From Pseudolysinimonas sp051954455 (GTDB lineage Bacteria > Actinomycetota > Actinomycetes > Actinomycetales > Microbacteriaceae), in NCBI RefSeq assembly GCF_051954455.1, contig NZ_JBQCHS010000003.1:48118-112117 (forward strand): a DNA stretch of 64,000 nt, written 5' to 3'. Position numbers and translations under genes: made by a program. Below, in pieces: positions 8,559-16,536 of this stretch. How positions within the stretch are numbered: position 1 is the stretch's first letter; every line of letters begins with the position of its first letter. Below the pieces are notes generated by a model. It saw nothing but the letters and a program-made list of their open reading frames with translations. It was not told where the DNA came from and did not search any database.

Positions 8559-9445
8559 CCACGCTCCTTCAGCATGAGGTTCCGGCGGTCGGCCGGGACG
8601 GGTCCGCGGATTCGGAGGCGAGCATCCGGGCGAGGGCGAAGCGCGACCGGAACCGGCGCACCACGCTCGTCTGGATCGGTCGCGCCATCGTCGTGGTCGT
8701 CGTCATCGGCGGTTGGCAGCTCTTCACGGCGGTCGGCTGGGTCGACAAGTTCTTCTTCGGCCAGCCCAGCGGCATCTGGAACGCCCTCGTCACGCTCTTC
8801 ACCCAGGGCACCGCGTTCGGCAGCATCTGGGAGAACCTGTGGGTCACCGTCCAGGAGGCCCTTCTGGGCATGCTCCTCGGCACCGTGGCGGGGATCATCC
8901 TGGGCATCCTCCTCGGGTCGAATCGATACCTCTCGGACGTCCTGAGCCCGTACATCAAGATCCTCAACTCGATCCCGCGCATCGTCCTCGGCTCGATCTT
9001 CATCGTCGCGTTCGGGCTCGGCATCTTCCCCAAGATCCTGCTGGCCGCCGTGCTGGTCTTCTTCGCCGTGTTCTTCAACGCCTACCAGGGGGTGCGGGAG
9101 GTCGACCCCGGCCTCGTGGCGAATGTCCGCGTGCTGGGAGCGTCACGGCTGCAGGTCGCGCGCCACGTCACGATCCCGTCGGCCATGACCTGGATCATCG
9201 CCAGCCTGCACACCGCATTCGGGTTCGCGATCATCGGCGCCCTCGTCGCGGAGGTCCTCGGCGCGACCCAGGGCATCGGCCTCCTCATCAGCCAGGCGCA
9301 GGGCCACTTCGACCCCGACACGGTCTTCGCCTGCATGGTCATCATGGCCGTCGTCACGCTGGGCGCGGAGTACCTCATCTCCCTCCTCGAGCGCGTCGTC
9401 CTCAAGTGGCGCCCGCCGTCGCGTTCGGAGTCCCAGGTCGTCTGA
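8555..9445 (+). CDS. ABC importer permease, SsuC/TauC type
   Basis: A 296-residue BPD-type inner-membrane permease. After a charged N-terminal tail of about 45 residues there are six hydrophobic segments, with the EAA-type cytoplasmic loop around GASRLQVARHVTIPSAMTWI. The PRIVLGSIFIVAFGLGIFPKI stretch is characteristic of the nitrate/sulfonate/taurine permease family. It should pair as a homodimer with the ATPase encoded just upstream (ATGA overlap) and receive substrate from the lipoprotein encoded downstream. Confidence 0.9.
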
Positions 9446-9508
9446 CCCGCTCCGCCCACCCCCAGACCGCCGGGCATCCGTCCGGCATGCCGAAAGGAAC
9501 CCACCAAG

Positions 9509-10603
9509 ATGAACAAGCGCAGCATCGTCGCTGCCGTCGCCGTCGGCGCCGTCACCCTCTCCCTGGGTCTCGCCGCCTGCAGCACCGGCGGAAGCGGCTC
9601 CACCGCCGGCTCGTCCGGAGCCCCGCTCCCCACCGTCAAGATGATGGTCGGCGGCATCGACAAGCAGATCTATCTCCCGTACCAGCTCGCTCAGAACCTG
9701 GGTTTCTACAAGAAGTACGGGGTCAACGTCGAGCTGTCGACGGAGCAGAACGGCGGAGTCGGGGCGGAGGATGCCATGGCGTCGGGCCAGGTCGACATGG
9801 CCGGGGCCTGGTACATCCACACCATCGACTTCCAGGTCAAGGGCAAGAAGGTCATCAACCTGATCCAGCTCTCCGGAGCGCCCGGCGAGCGCATCATGTG
9901 CAACCCCAAGGCGAAGGTGTCGTCCGGAGCCGACCTCAAGGGCAAGACCGTCGGGGTCACGGACCTGGGATCCGGGACCGACGAGCTGACCCAGTTCATC
10001 GCCTCGAAGGCCGGGGTCGGCAAGTCCGATTACAAGACGATCGCCGTCGGCGCCGGAGCGACGGCCATCGCCGCGATCCAGCGAGGGAGCGCGGACTGCG
10101 TCATGACGACCCAGCCGACGGTCGGAGCCCTCGAGAACCAGAAGCTCGCGACCTCGGCCATCGACCTGGCCACCACCAAGGGAGCGGATGCCGCACTCGG
10201 CGGCGCCTGGCCCGCTGCCGGTCTCCTCGCTCAGGCGTCGTGGGTGAGCAGCCACAAGGCCGCAGCGCAGGCCGTCGTGACCGCCCTGACCGCGACGATG
10301 CACTGGATCCACACCCACACGGCCGCGGACGTCGCGGACAAGCTGCCGGCATCCTTCGTGCAGAACGCGACCATCTCGAAGGCGGCGTACATCGCGGGGC
10401 TGCAGCAGGACTACGGGCAGTTCCTGCCGGACGGCCTCATGCCGGCCGGGGGGCCCAAGACCGTCTTCGCGATGGAGAAGGCGATCGGCGTCGACACGAG
10501 TTCGATCTCGTACAGCGACACCTTCACCAACACCTACGTCGAGAACGCCCTGAAGAAGCTCGACATCACCGCGAGCACGACGGCGGCCGGCTCCGACGGC
10601 TGA
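9509..10603 (+). CDS. ABC importer substrate-binding lipoprotein (NMT1/TauA-like)
   Basis: A 364-residue binding protein. The signal peptide ends in a lipobox LAAC with the acylated Cys near residue 24, then a Gly/Ser linker. The mature domain has the NMT1/TauA-type opening (YLPYQLAQNLGFYKKYGVNVEL), a ligand-loop GGVGAEDAMASGQVDMAG, and DLKGKTVGVTDLGSGTDE. AAAGGAA lies eleven bases before the ATG. Substrates of this fold include taurine, sulfonates, nitrate, thiamine precursors and aromatic acids; none can be singled out. It closes the importer operon, 63 bases after the permease, and is followed by a strong hairpin. Confidence 0.88.
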   Translation: MNKRSIVAAVAVGAVTLSLGLAACSTGGSGSTAGSSGAPLPTVKMMVGGIDKQIYLPYQLAQNLGFYKKYGVNVELSTEQNGGVGAEDAMASGQVDMAGAWYIHTIDFQVKGKKVINLIQLSGAPGERIMCNPKAKVSSGADLKGKTVGVTDLGSGTDELTQFIASKAGVGKSDYKTIAVGAGATAIAAIQRGSADCVMTTQPTVGALENQKLATSAIDLATTKGADAALGGAWPAAGLLAQASWVSSHKAAAQAVVTALTATMHWIHTHTAADVADKLPASFVQNATISKAAYIAGLQQDYGQFLPDGLMPAGGPKTVFAMEKAIGVDTSSISYSDTFTNTYVENALKKLDITASTTAAGSDG

Positions 10604-10615
10604 CGCCCTCCTCGT

Positions 10616-10653
10616 CGAACGGCCCGCGCGCCCTCGGCCGCGCGGGCCGTTCG
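10616..10653. terminator. Bidirectional terminator hairpin
   Basis: A perfect 15-base-pair stem, CGAACGGCCCGCGCG (10616-10630) with its complement at 10639-10653, around an 8-base loop. It lies exactly between two convergent genes (ending at 10603 and 10677) and can serve both. Confidence 0.8.
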
Positions 10654-10676
10654 GCGCCCGATCCGCCGCCGACTGC

Positions 10677-11453
10677 TCAGGCGCCCGCAGCGGTGAGGAT
10701 GGCGTCCGTCGCGAACCCGGCGATCAGCCCGACGAAGCCGCCGACGGCGACCAGCTCCGCACGCTTGGCGCGGGCGATGCCGCCGACGATCTGGATGATC
10801 ACGTAGACGATCGAACCGGCGGCGAGGGTGAGGAAGAGGATCGACAGCACGTCGCTGACCAGCACCGACCCGAGCGCAGCGCCGACCACCGTCGGCCCTC
10901 CGCCGATCAGCCCGAGGAGGAGAAGGAAGGGCCAACTGGGCCGTGCTCCCTCCCCCGCGAGCGGGGCGACGATCCCGAACCCCTCCGTGGCGTTGTGGAG
11001 CGCGAACCCGACGACGAGCACGACGGCGAGGTCGAGCACGCCGCTGGCCGCCGACTGGCCGATCGCGAGCCCTTCGGCGAAGTTGTGCACGCCGATTCCC
11101 GCGGCGATCAGCAGCGCCAGGTGGCGGCGCGGCAGGTCCTCGTCTCCGCGGCGCCGGCGGATCCGCCGTTCGAGGAGCGCCAGGCCGACGAGCCCCAGGG
11201 CCAGGCCGATGGCGAACACCGCTCCGTCGACGAGGAGGACCTCGGGATGGCGCTCGCTCGCCAGGGCGACGTCGATCGGCTCCCACGCATGAGCGAGCAC
11301 GTCCCACACCAGGAAGATGAGGATCCCGACGGCGATCGAGCTCAGCAGCGTCCGCAGCGCAGGATTGAGTGCTCGCAGCCGTCCGACGGGCAGCCCGATG
11401 AGGATCGTGACGCCGGCGATCAGCCCGAGCAGTACGGCGGTCCCGAAATTCAC
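10677..11453 (-). CDS. ZIP family divalent metal transporter
   Basis: A 258-residue ZIP transporter with about eight hydrophobic segments. The metal-site helices carry HNFAEG (residues 123-128) and HNATEG (153-158), the diagnostic HNxxEG/HxxxE motifs, and a basic variable loop lies between (LERRIRRRRGDE). ZIP proteins move zinc, iron or manganese into the cytoplasm, or occasionally cations outward. GTG at 11453 is chosen because GGAG lies five bases before it; the GTG at 11459 is an alternative. The adjoining DtxR/IdeR-like box (11465-11483) points to iron- or manganese-dependent control. Confidence 0.85.
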   Translation of the reverse strand: MNFGTAVLLGLIAGVTILIGLPVGRLRALNPALRTLLSSIAVGILIFLVWDVLAHAWEPIDVALASERHPEVLLVDGAVFAIGLALGLVGLALLERRIRRRRGDEDLPRRHLALLIAAGIGVHNFAEGLAIGQSAASGVLDLAVVLVVGFALHNATEGFGIVAPLAGEGARPSWPFLLLLGLIGGGPTVVGAALGSVLVSDVLSILFLTLAAGSIVYVIIQIVGGIARAKRAELVAVGGFVGLIAGFATDAILTAAGA

Positions 11454-11464
11454 TCGCACTCCAG

Positions 11465-11483
11465 TTTGGTAAGGCTGTCCTAA
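11465..11483 (-). promoter_or_regulatory. DtxR/IdeR-like iron box upstream of the ZIP gene
   Basis: TTTGGTAAGGCTGTCCTAA matches the 19-base DtxR/IdeR consensus (TTAGGTTAGGCTAACCTAA) at 15 positions. It is embedded in a longer imperfect palindrome whose outer arms are CCAGTT (11461-11466) and AACTGG (11482-11487). It ends 12 bases before the chosen start codon, a position suited to repression. The match is by eye. Confidence 0.6.
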
Positions 11484-11584
11484 CTGGAAGCATAGGGTGA
11501 CCGAAGCATCGCGCCGAATCCCAGGTGCGCGCAGGCCGCGGGTAGCGGGCGGTTCCCCGGTTCGTCGGCGGTTCCCGAGATGCG

Positions 11585-11610
11585 AAAGCCCCCGAGAATC
11601 CGGGGGCTTT
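11585..11610 (-). terminator. Terminator of tRNA-Phe
   Basis: AAAGCCCCCG (11585-11594) pairs perfectly with CGGGGGCTTT (11601-11610) around AGAATC. Read on the minus strand it follows the tRNA-Phe CCA end by one base and ends in TTT, a standard Rho-independent terminator. Confidence 0.85.
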
Positions 11611-11611
11611 G

Positions 11612-11687
11612 TGGTGGCTCCGACGGGCGTCGATCCCGTGACCTCACGATTTTCAGTCGTGCGCTCTACCAACTGAGCTACAGAGCC
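11612..11687 (-). tRNA. tRNA-Phe (GAA)
   Basis: On the minus strand the 76-base cloverleaf begins GGCTCTG and ends CGGAGCC-A-CCA, with CCA encoded. The anticodon loop CTGAAAA between CACGA and TCGTG gives GAA, and the T-arm carries the GGATCGACGCC-type loop. Confidence 0.95.
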
Positions 11688-11724
11688 GGTTTCGCGACGG
11701 TGGCGAGACCGTCGCGATGGAGAA

Positions 11725-11750
11725 AGAGCCTTCCCTCGCGGAAAGGCTCT
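11725..11750 (-). terminator. Terminator of tRNA-Asp
   Basis: AGAGCCTTCC (11725-11734) pairs with GGAAAGGCTCT (11740-11750) with one bulged base. On the minus strand it follows tRNA-Asp and is trailed by TTTCT. A second hairpin with CGCGACGGT/ACCGTCGCG arms (11693-11716) lies between it and tRNA-Phe. Confidence 0.7.
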
Positions 11751-11758
11751 GACATCCG

Positions 11759-11832
11759 CGACCCTGACGGGACTTGAACCCGCGACCTCCGCCGTGACAG
11801 GGCGGCACGCTAACCAACTGCGCTACAGGGCC
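11759..11832 (-). tRNA. tRNA-Asp (GTC)
   Basis: A 74-base cloverleaf on the minus strand, 5' GGCCCTG pairing with CAGGGTC and followed by discriminator G. The anticodon loop CTGTCAC between CCGCC and GGCGG gives GTC. CCA is not encoded. Confidence 0.95.
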
Positions 11833-11861
11833 TTGCTTGTTGAATTGTGTGCTGTTCAGTG

Positions 11862-11934
11862 TGACCCCAACGGGATTCGAACCCGTGCTGCCGCCGTGAA
11901 AGGGCGGTGTCCTAGGCCACTAAACGATGGGGCC
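11862..11934 (-). tRNA. tRNA-Glu (TTC)
   Basis: A 73-base cloverleaf on the minus strand, 5' GGCCCCA pairing with TGGGGTC and followed by discriminator A. The anticodon loop CTTTCAC between CCGCC and GGCGG gives TTC. It is the first of three tRNAs read toward lower coordinates. Confidence 0.95.
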
Positions 11935-12138
11935 GCGAGCGAACCGCACGGCAACCGAGGGTCAAGCATACGGGACGTCGGGGGATGCCGCCAACCGAAC
12001 GCTCGAGCAGCCGCGACGCCGCGCCGCCGCGCGCCCCTCCGACCCGGATGCGGTGCCGCACCGCCCGGGATCCCCGGGATCGCGGGCTGTCGAGGTTACT
12101 TTCAACCCGGCATTGAGACTTCGAGATGCCTGTTGTTA

Positions 12139-12163
12139 GTGTGAACAATGTTATTCGTGTGAA
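12139..12163. promoter_or_regulatory. Direct repeat upstream of the cell-wall hydrolase pair
   Basis: GTGTGAA is present at 12139-12145 and 12157-12163, an 18-base period, inside a locally AT-rich patch (TTGTTAG ... TTATTCG ... AATAGG) about 45-70 bases before the M23 gene start. It may be part of the promoter or a regulator site. No known consensus is matched convincingly. Confidence 0.3.
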
Positions 12164-12206
12164 TAGGCCTGCTCTGGTGCGCCGTTCCACGGGAACTGGG
12201 GAGATC

Positions 12207-13475
12207 ATGACCGGAGCGGGCACCACCATGCGGGGGACGCGGATCCGGATGCGCGCGATCGCGGCATCCATCGCACTCGCCCTCCTGCCCGTCGGCGCGT
12301 TCGCGGGAGTGCCCGCGGCGCAGGCGGCGGAGGCGGCGCCGACCGCCCGCATGGACTACCCGACCTGGCAGGACGTGCAGAACGCCCAGAAGGCGGAGTC
12401 CACGACGCAGGCGCTCGTCGCCCAGATCACCGCGCAGCTCACCCAGTTGAAGGCGGCCTCCGACGCCGCGCAGGCCGATGCCCAGGCGAAGGGCGAGGCC
12501 TACGGCAAGGCGCAGGACGCCTACGACGAGCAGGACTACAAGACCCAGCAGCTGCAGGCGCAGGCCGACACCGCGAAGAAGGAGGCTGACGACGCGCGCG
12601 ACAAGGCCGCCCGCCTCGTGTCGCAGCTGTCGAAGACCAACGGCGGCACCGACTCCACCGCGACCCTGCTGTCGCACCAGGGCTCGGCCGACGGGCAGCT
12701 CTACCGGCTGCAGGCCTACAACACCCTGATCCGGCAGTCGCAGGGCATCTACGAGCACGCGCTGCAGCTGCAGAAGAACGCCCAGTCGCTGACCGACCAG
12801 GCCGCCGTGCAGAAGAAGCTCCTCGCCGACCTCAAGGTCAAGGCGCAGCAGGCGCTCGAGGCCGCTCAGGCCGCCGCCCAGGCGGCCGCCGACGCGGTTC
12901 AGGCCGAGACCGACCACCAGGCGGACCTGCAGGCGCAGCTCGCGGTCCTGACGCAGAAGCGCGCCGCGACCGAGGCCGACTACCAGGCCGGTGTCGCCGC
13001 CCGCGCCGCTGCGGCGGCTGCGGCCGCCGCAGCCCAGGCCGCCGCGCGGATCAGCTCCTCCGGCTGGGCGGACCCCGCCTACGGCGTGCTGCTCGACCCG
13101 TTCGGGCTGCGCTTCCACCCGATCTACCACGAGTGGAAGCTCCACTCCGGGCAGGACATCGCCAACTCGTGCGGGGCGCCGATCTTCGCCGCGGCGGCGG
13201 GCACGGTCGTCTACGCCGGGTGGATGGGCGACCTCGGCAACTTCATCCAGATCCGCCACGACGACGGCACTGTCACCGGTTATGGGCACATCGTCAACGG
13301 CGGCATGCTGGTTAGGATCGGCCAGCGAGTGGGATCCGGGCAGCAGATCGCGAAGATCGGCACGACCGGGGGGTCGACGGGTTGCCACCTGCATTTCATG
13401 GTGTACGAGGGCGGGTCGACGCTGGTCAACCCGGTGCCCTTCATGCGTGACCGGGGGGTCAAGCTTGGTTCATAA
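12207..13475 (+). CDS. Secreted coiled-coil M23 peptidase
   Basis: A 422-residue exported murein hydrolase. A signal peptide (hydrophobic IAASIALALLPVGAFAG, Ala-rich cleavage region) is followed by a long Ala/Gln/Lys/Glu-rich coiled coil (about residues 50-280) and a C-terminal M23 (LytM) domain with the zinc ligands in LHSGQDIA and HLHFMVYEGG. Such proteins cut peptidoglycan cross-links or activate amidases at division. The ATG at 12207 has GGGGAG very close (3 bases); the in-frame ATG at 12228 is an equally plausible start. It is followed 15 bases later by an NlpC/P60 gene of the same build, probably one transcript. Confidence 0.88.
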   Translation: MTGAGTTMRGTRIRMRAIAASIALALLPVGAFAGVPAAQAAEAAPTARMDYPTWQDVQNAQKAESTTQALVAQITAQLTQLKAASDAAQADAQAKGEAYGKAQDAYDEQDYKTQQLQAQADTAKKEADDARDKAARLVSQLSKTNGGTDSTATLLSHQGSADGQLYRLQAYNTLIRQSQGIYEHALQLQKNAQSLTDQAAVQKKLLADLKVKAQQALEAAQAAAQAAADAVQAETDHQADLQAQLAVLTQKRAATEADYQAGVAARAAAAAAAAAAQAAARISSSGWADPAYGVLLDPFGLRFHPIYHEWKLHSGQDIANSCGAPIFAAAAGTVVYAGWMGDLGNFIQIRHDDGTVTGYGHIVNGGMLVRIGQRVGSGQQIAKIGTTGGSTGCHLHFMVYEGGSTLVNPVPFMRDRGVKLGS

Positions 13476-13490
13476 GGTCCGGCTCCGCTG

Positions 13491-14813
13491 ATGGACGCAC
13501 GCAGACGCCCCTGGGGGGCGGCGGCTGCTGCCGCGTCCATCGCACTCGCGCTCACGATCGCGGGCGTCCCGCTCACGGCGGACGCCGTGCCGCGCGTCGA
13601 CGTGCCCACGCCGGGCGAGATCGCCGCGGCCAAGAGCAGCGAGGCGGCCAAGCAGGCCGAGATCGCCAAGATCGGCGGCCTGCTGCAGCAGTACCAGCAG
13701 CAGTCGGACGCGGCGGCCTCCTCGGCGCAGGCCGCGGCCGAGGAGTACAACCTCGCCGAGCAGGACCTCGCCGCCGCGACCGACAAGCTCCAGCAGCTCA
13801 CCGACCAGCAGAAGGCGGCCGCCAAGACCGCCGCCGCGTCGCAGCGGAAGGCGGCCGGGATCATCGCCCAGCTGGCCCGCACCGGCGGCGGCGACCTGAC
13901 CCTCGGCCTCCTCTCGGGGTCGGGCAAGGAGACCGATCAGTTCCTGCAGCGGCTCGGATCGATGAACCGGCTGAGCGCGAGCGCGCAGGCGATCCTCGCG
14001 AAGGCGAGCTTCGACCGGAATCAGGCGTCGTCCCTCGCGAAGCAGGCGTCGGCCGCGAAGGCGGCACGCGCCGCCCGGGCCGACGACGCGCAGAAGGCGA
14101 TGACCGCGGCCCAGACCGCCTCGGCTCAGGCGGAGAGTCAGCTGGCCTCCGCGACCGCGTCGCAGACGACGATGTACGCGCAGCTCGCCGAGCTCAAGGG
14201 CACGACGGCGGCGCTCGAGCAGGCGGCCGCCGAGGCGGCGCTGCAGCCGGTGACCTCCGGGGCCCCGAGCTCGGGCGGCGGCTCGTCGTCGGGAGGCGGC
14301 TCGTCCTCCGGCGGCGGCTCGTCGAGCGGGGGCGGATCCTCCGGCGGCTCCGGCGGCGGCTCGTCCTCCGGTGGCGGAACGACCGCACCGCCGCCGAGCC
14401 ACGTCGACCCGACCCCGCCGACGCCGAACGCCAACGCCGTCGCGACCGCGATCGCGTACGCGCGGGCCCAGATCGGCAAGCCGTACGTATGGGGCGGAGC
14501 CGGTCCCGACTCCTTCGACTGCTCCGGGCTCACGATGCGGGCCTACGAGGCGGCCGGCATCTACATCGGCGGCCACAGCTCGACGCGGCAGTACTACACG
14601 GTGCGCCTCGTGCCGCGGAGCGCCGGCATCCAGCCGGGCGACCTGATCTTCTACTCGAGCGCGAGCTCGCTCCGCGACGGGATCATCGACCACGTCACGC
14701 TCGCGACGGGCGGGGGCCGCATGATCGAGGCGCCGTCACCGGGCAAGCTCGTGCGCGACTACCCGATCTACACGCAGGATCTCCTGCCGTACGTCGGCCG
14801 CCCGACCGGCTGA
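13491..14813 (+). CDS. Secreted coiled-coil NlpC/P60 endopeptidase
   Basis: A 440-residue exported protein. It has a signal peptide, an Ala/Gln/Lys-rich coiled coil (about 38-250), a Ser/Gly repeat linker (about 260-297), a PPP hinge, and a C-terminal NlpC/P60 domain. The catalytic Cys is in SFDCSGLTMRAY and the His in IDHVTLATGGG. The domain plan matches RipA-type D,L-endopeptidases that split daughter cells in actinobacteria; the coiled coil may act as an autoinhibitory or docking segment. It lies directly behind the M23 gene with the same architecture and strand, so the two hydrolases are likely co-expressed. Confidence 0.88.
   Translation: MDARRRPWGAAAAAASIALALTIAGVPLTADAVPRVDVPTPGEIAAAKSSEAAKQAEIAKIGGLLQQYQQQSDAAASSAQAAAEEYNLAEQDLAAATDKLQQLTDQQKAAAKTAAASQRKAAGIIAQLARTGGGDLTLGLLSGSGKETDQFLQRLGSMNRLSASAQAILAKASFDRNQASSLAKQASAAKAARAARADDAQKAMTAAQTASAQAESQLASATASQTTMYAQLAELKGTTAALEQAAAEAALQPVTSGAPSSGGGSSSGGGSSSGGGSSSGGGSSGGSGGGSSSGGGTTAPPPSHVDPTPPTPNANAVATAIAYARAQIGKPYVWGGAGPDSFDCSGLTMRAYEAAGIYIGGHSSTRQYYTVRLVPRSAGIQPGDLIFYSSASSLRDGIIDHVTLATGGGRMIEAPSPGKLVRDYPIYTQDLLPYVGRPTG
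14268..14377 (+). repeat. Ser/Gly-coding tandem repeat
   Basis: Short repeats of GGCGGCTCGTC-like units encode SSGGG blocks, the flexible linker between coiled coil and NlpC/P60 domain. Such a repeat is prone to length change. Confidence 0.8.
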
Positions 14814-14823
14814 GCCGGCGCCA

Positions 14824-14838
14824 CCCGCCCCGGGCGGG
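14824..14838. terminator. Short hairpin between convergent genes
   Basis: CCCGCCC/GGGCGGG-type pairing in the 37-base gap between the NlpC/P60 gene and ppa. It is compact and GC-rich without a T-run, so the terminator role is likely but weak. Confidence 0.35.
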
Positions 14839-14850
14839 CGTCGTCCCGGG

Positions 14851-15339
14851 TCAGTGACCGGGGACGTAGGCCTCCTGCGCCTTGGCGATGAGGGCCTCCG
14901 CGGCCTCCGCGCCCTCCCAGCCCTCGGTCTTGACCCACTTGCCGGGCTCGAGGTCCTTGTAGTGCTCGAAGAAGTGCTCGATCTCCTTCTTCGTGTACTC
15001 GGGGACGGAGTCGAGGTCCTGGATGTGGTCCCAGCGCGGGTCCTTCGCGGGCACGGCGAGCACCTTGGAGTCGCCCCCGCCGTCGTCCGTCATGTGGAAC
15101 ACCGCGACCGGGCGCACCTTGACGCCCACGCCCGGGAACAGCGGGTACTGGGTCAGCACGAGCACGTCGAGCGGGTCGCCGTCGTCGCCGAGCGTCTTGT
15201 CGAAGAAGCCGTAGTCGGTGGGGTAGACGAACGTCGTGTAGAGCACGCGGTCGAGGAAGACGCGACCGGTCTCGTGGTCCACCTCGTACTTGTTGCGGCT
15301 CCCCTTGGGGATCTCGATGACGGCGTCGTACGTGGCCAA
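14851..15339 (-). CDS. ppa: Inorganic pyrophosphatase (family I)
   Basis: A 162-residue soluble pyrophosphatase that hydrolyses PPi to two phosphates. It has the family I signature GDDGDPLDVLVL near residue 52, preceded by YPTDYGFFDKTL, with further metal-site acids in DPRWDHIQDLDSVP. The sequence PKGSRNKYEVD near the N-terminus holds the substrate Lys/Arg. Length and motifs are standard for actinobacterial Ppa. It is divergent from tilS, with only 48 bases between the starts, so the two promoters share or abut in that gap. Confidence 0.96.
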   Translation of the reverse strand: MATYDAVIEIPKGSRNKYEVDHETGRVFLDRVLYTTFVYPTDYGFFDKTLGDDGDPLDVLVLTQYPLFPGVGVKVRPVAVFHMTDDGGGDSKVLAVPAKDPRWDHIQDLDSVPEYTKKEIEHFFEHYKDLEPGKWVKTEGWEGAEAAEALIAKAQEAYVPGH

Positions 15340-15387
15340 TTCCGCTCCTTATGAATCGCGCTGCGAAGTCGCGCATAACGTTAGTGG

Positions 15388-16536
15388 ATGCCCTCCCGGC
15401 CCCGACTGACGCCCGCGGTCGCCGACCTCCGCCGGGCGGTCCGAGCGTCGCTCGCCGACCTCGCGCCCCTCGCTCCCGTCCCGCCCGCTGTCCGAAATGC
15501 AGGAGATCCGACTCCTCCGACGGGCGTTCGCGGGGATGTCGTCGCCGACTCCGGGGAATCTCCTGCATTCCGGGCAGGGACGGCACGGACGGCAGGGACG
15601 GCGGAGCGCGCGCCGCTCGTGCTGGTCGCGCTGAGCGGCGGACCCGATTCGCTCGCGCTCGCGGCGGGGGTCGCGTTCGAGGCGTCCCGGGCCGGGATCG
15701 CCGCGGGCGCGGTCGTGATCGACCACGGCCTCCAGCCCGGATCGGAGGCGGTCGCCGCCCGCGCCGCGCAGCAGGCGGCCGCGCTCGGCCTCGCCCCCGT
15801 GCGCGTCGAGCGGGTGAGGGTCGGTACCGCCGGCGGCCCCGAGGCCGCAGCCCGCGACGCGCGCTACGCCGCGCTCGAACGCGTCGCCCGCGAAGAGGAC
15901 GCCGCCGCGGTCCTCCTCGGCCACACCCTCGACGACCAGGCCGAGACCGTCCTGCTCGGCCTCGCCCGCGGGTCGGGCGCCGCGAGCCTGCAGGGCATGG
16001 CGCCGGTCGCCGGGCTCTGGCGCCGGCCGCTGCTCGGCATCCGACGATCCACCACGGCGCAGGCCTGCGCCGACGCCGGCCTCGAACCGTGGCGCGACCC
16101 CCACAACGACGACCCGGCGTTCGCGCGGGTGCGGGTGCGCACCACGGTGCTGCCGCTCCTCGAGGCGGAGCTCGGCCCCGGCGTCACCGACGCCCTCGCG
16201 CGCACGGCGGAGCAGCTCCGCGAGGATAACGCCGCGCTCGACGCGTTCGCCGAGGAGGTGGCGGAGGACCTCGCCGATCACGCCGAGGCCGGCCTCACCC
16301 TCCCCGCCGCCGCGCTCGCCGCGAACCCGCCCGCGCTCCGCCAGCGGCTCGTCCGGCTCGCGGTCCGCAGCGAGTTCGGCGTCGCGCTCAGCCGCGCGCA
16401 GACCCTCGAGGTCTGCCGCCTCGTGACCGACTGGCACGGGCAGGCCGGCGTCGACCTGCCCGGCGTTAGGGTGGTGCGGCGGGGCGCCCTCCTGCACTTC
16501 GAATCCCGCCCGGACCCCCGACAGGAAGAGGACTGA
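15388..16536 (+). CDS. tilS: tRNA(Ile)-lysidine synthase
   Basis: A 382-residue N-type ATP pyrophosphatase that converts C34 of tRNA-Ile2 to lysidine. The PP-loop is SGGPDS near residue 80, with VIDHGL and LGHTLDDQAETVLLGLARG following. The C-terminal substrate-binding part is short, as in actinobacteria. An unusual feature is an N-terminal region of about 75 residues before the PP-loop, longer than usual and containing about 29 residues encoded by an inverted repeat (15489-15576) that looks like an inserted palindromic element. It ends in TGATG, overlapping hpt by one base. Confidence 0.92.
   Translation: MPSRPRLTPAVADLRRAVRASLADLAPLAPVPPAVRNAGDPTPPTGVRGDVVADSGESPAFRAGTARTAGTAERAPLVLVALSGGPDSLALAAGVAFEASRAGIAAGAVVIDHGLQPGSEAVAARAAQQAAALGLAPVRVERVRVGTAGGPEAAARDARYAALERVAREEDAAAVLLGHTLDDQAETVLLGLARGSGAASLQGMAPVAGLWRRPLLGIRRSTTAQACADAGLEPWRDPHNDDPAFARVRVRTTVLPLLEAELGPGVTDALARTAEQLREDNAALDAFAEEVAEDLADHAEAGLTLPAAALAANPPALRQRLVRLAVRSEFGVALSRAQTLEVCRLVTDWHGQAGVDLPGVRVVRRGALLHFESRPDPRQEED
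15489..15576. repeat. Inverted repeat inside tilS (REP-like element)
   Basis: The arms 15489-15509 and 15556-15576 pair at 18 of 21 positions, with a perfect 12-base core AATGCAGGAGAT/ATCTCCTGCATT, around a 46-base centre that itself has partial symmetry. It is in frame with tilS and contributes Gly/Pro/Arg-rich residues ahead of the PP-loop. The size and symmetry resemble REP or RPE-type intragenic palindromes. Confidence 0.65.

Noticed and set aside
11693..11716. Additional small RNA between tRNA-Asp and tRNA-Phe
   Set aside because: Only a hairpin is present; it is better explained as part of termination or tRNA precursor processing.
12139..12163. CRP-type operator upstream of the M23 gene
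   Set aside because: The two GTGTGAA elements are direct, not inverted, so the palindromic CRP site is not formed.
14268..14377. Regular repeats resembling a small CRISPR or VNTR
   Set aside because: They are short in-frame Ser/Gly codon repeats with no spacers; they encode a protein linker.
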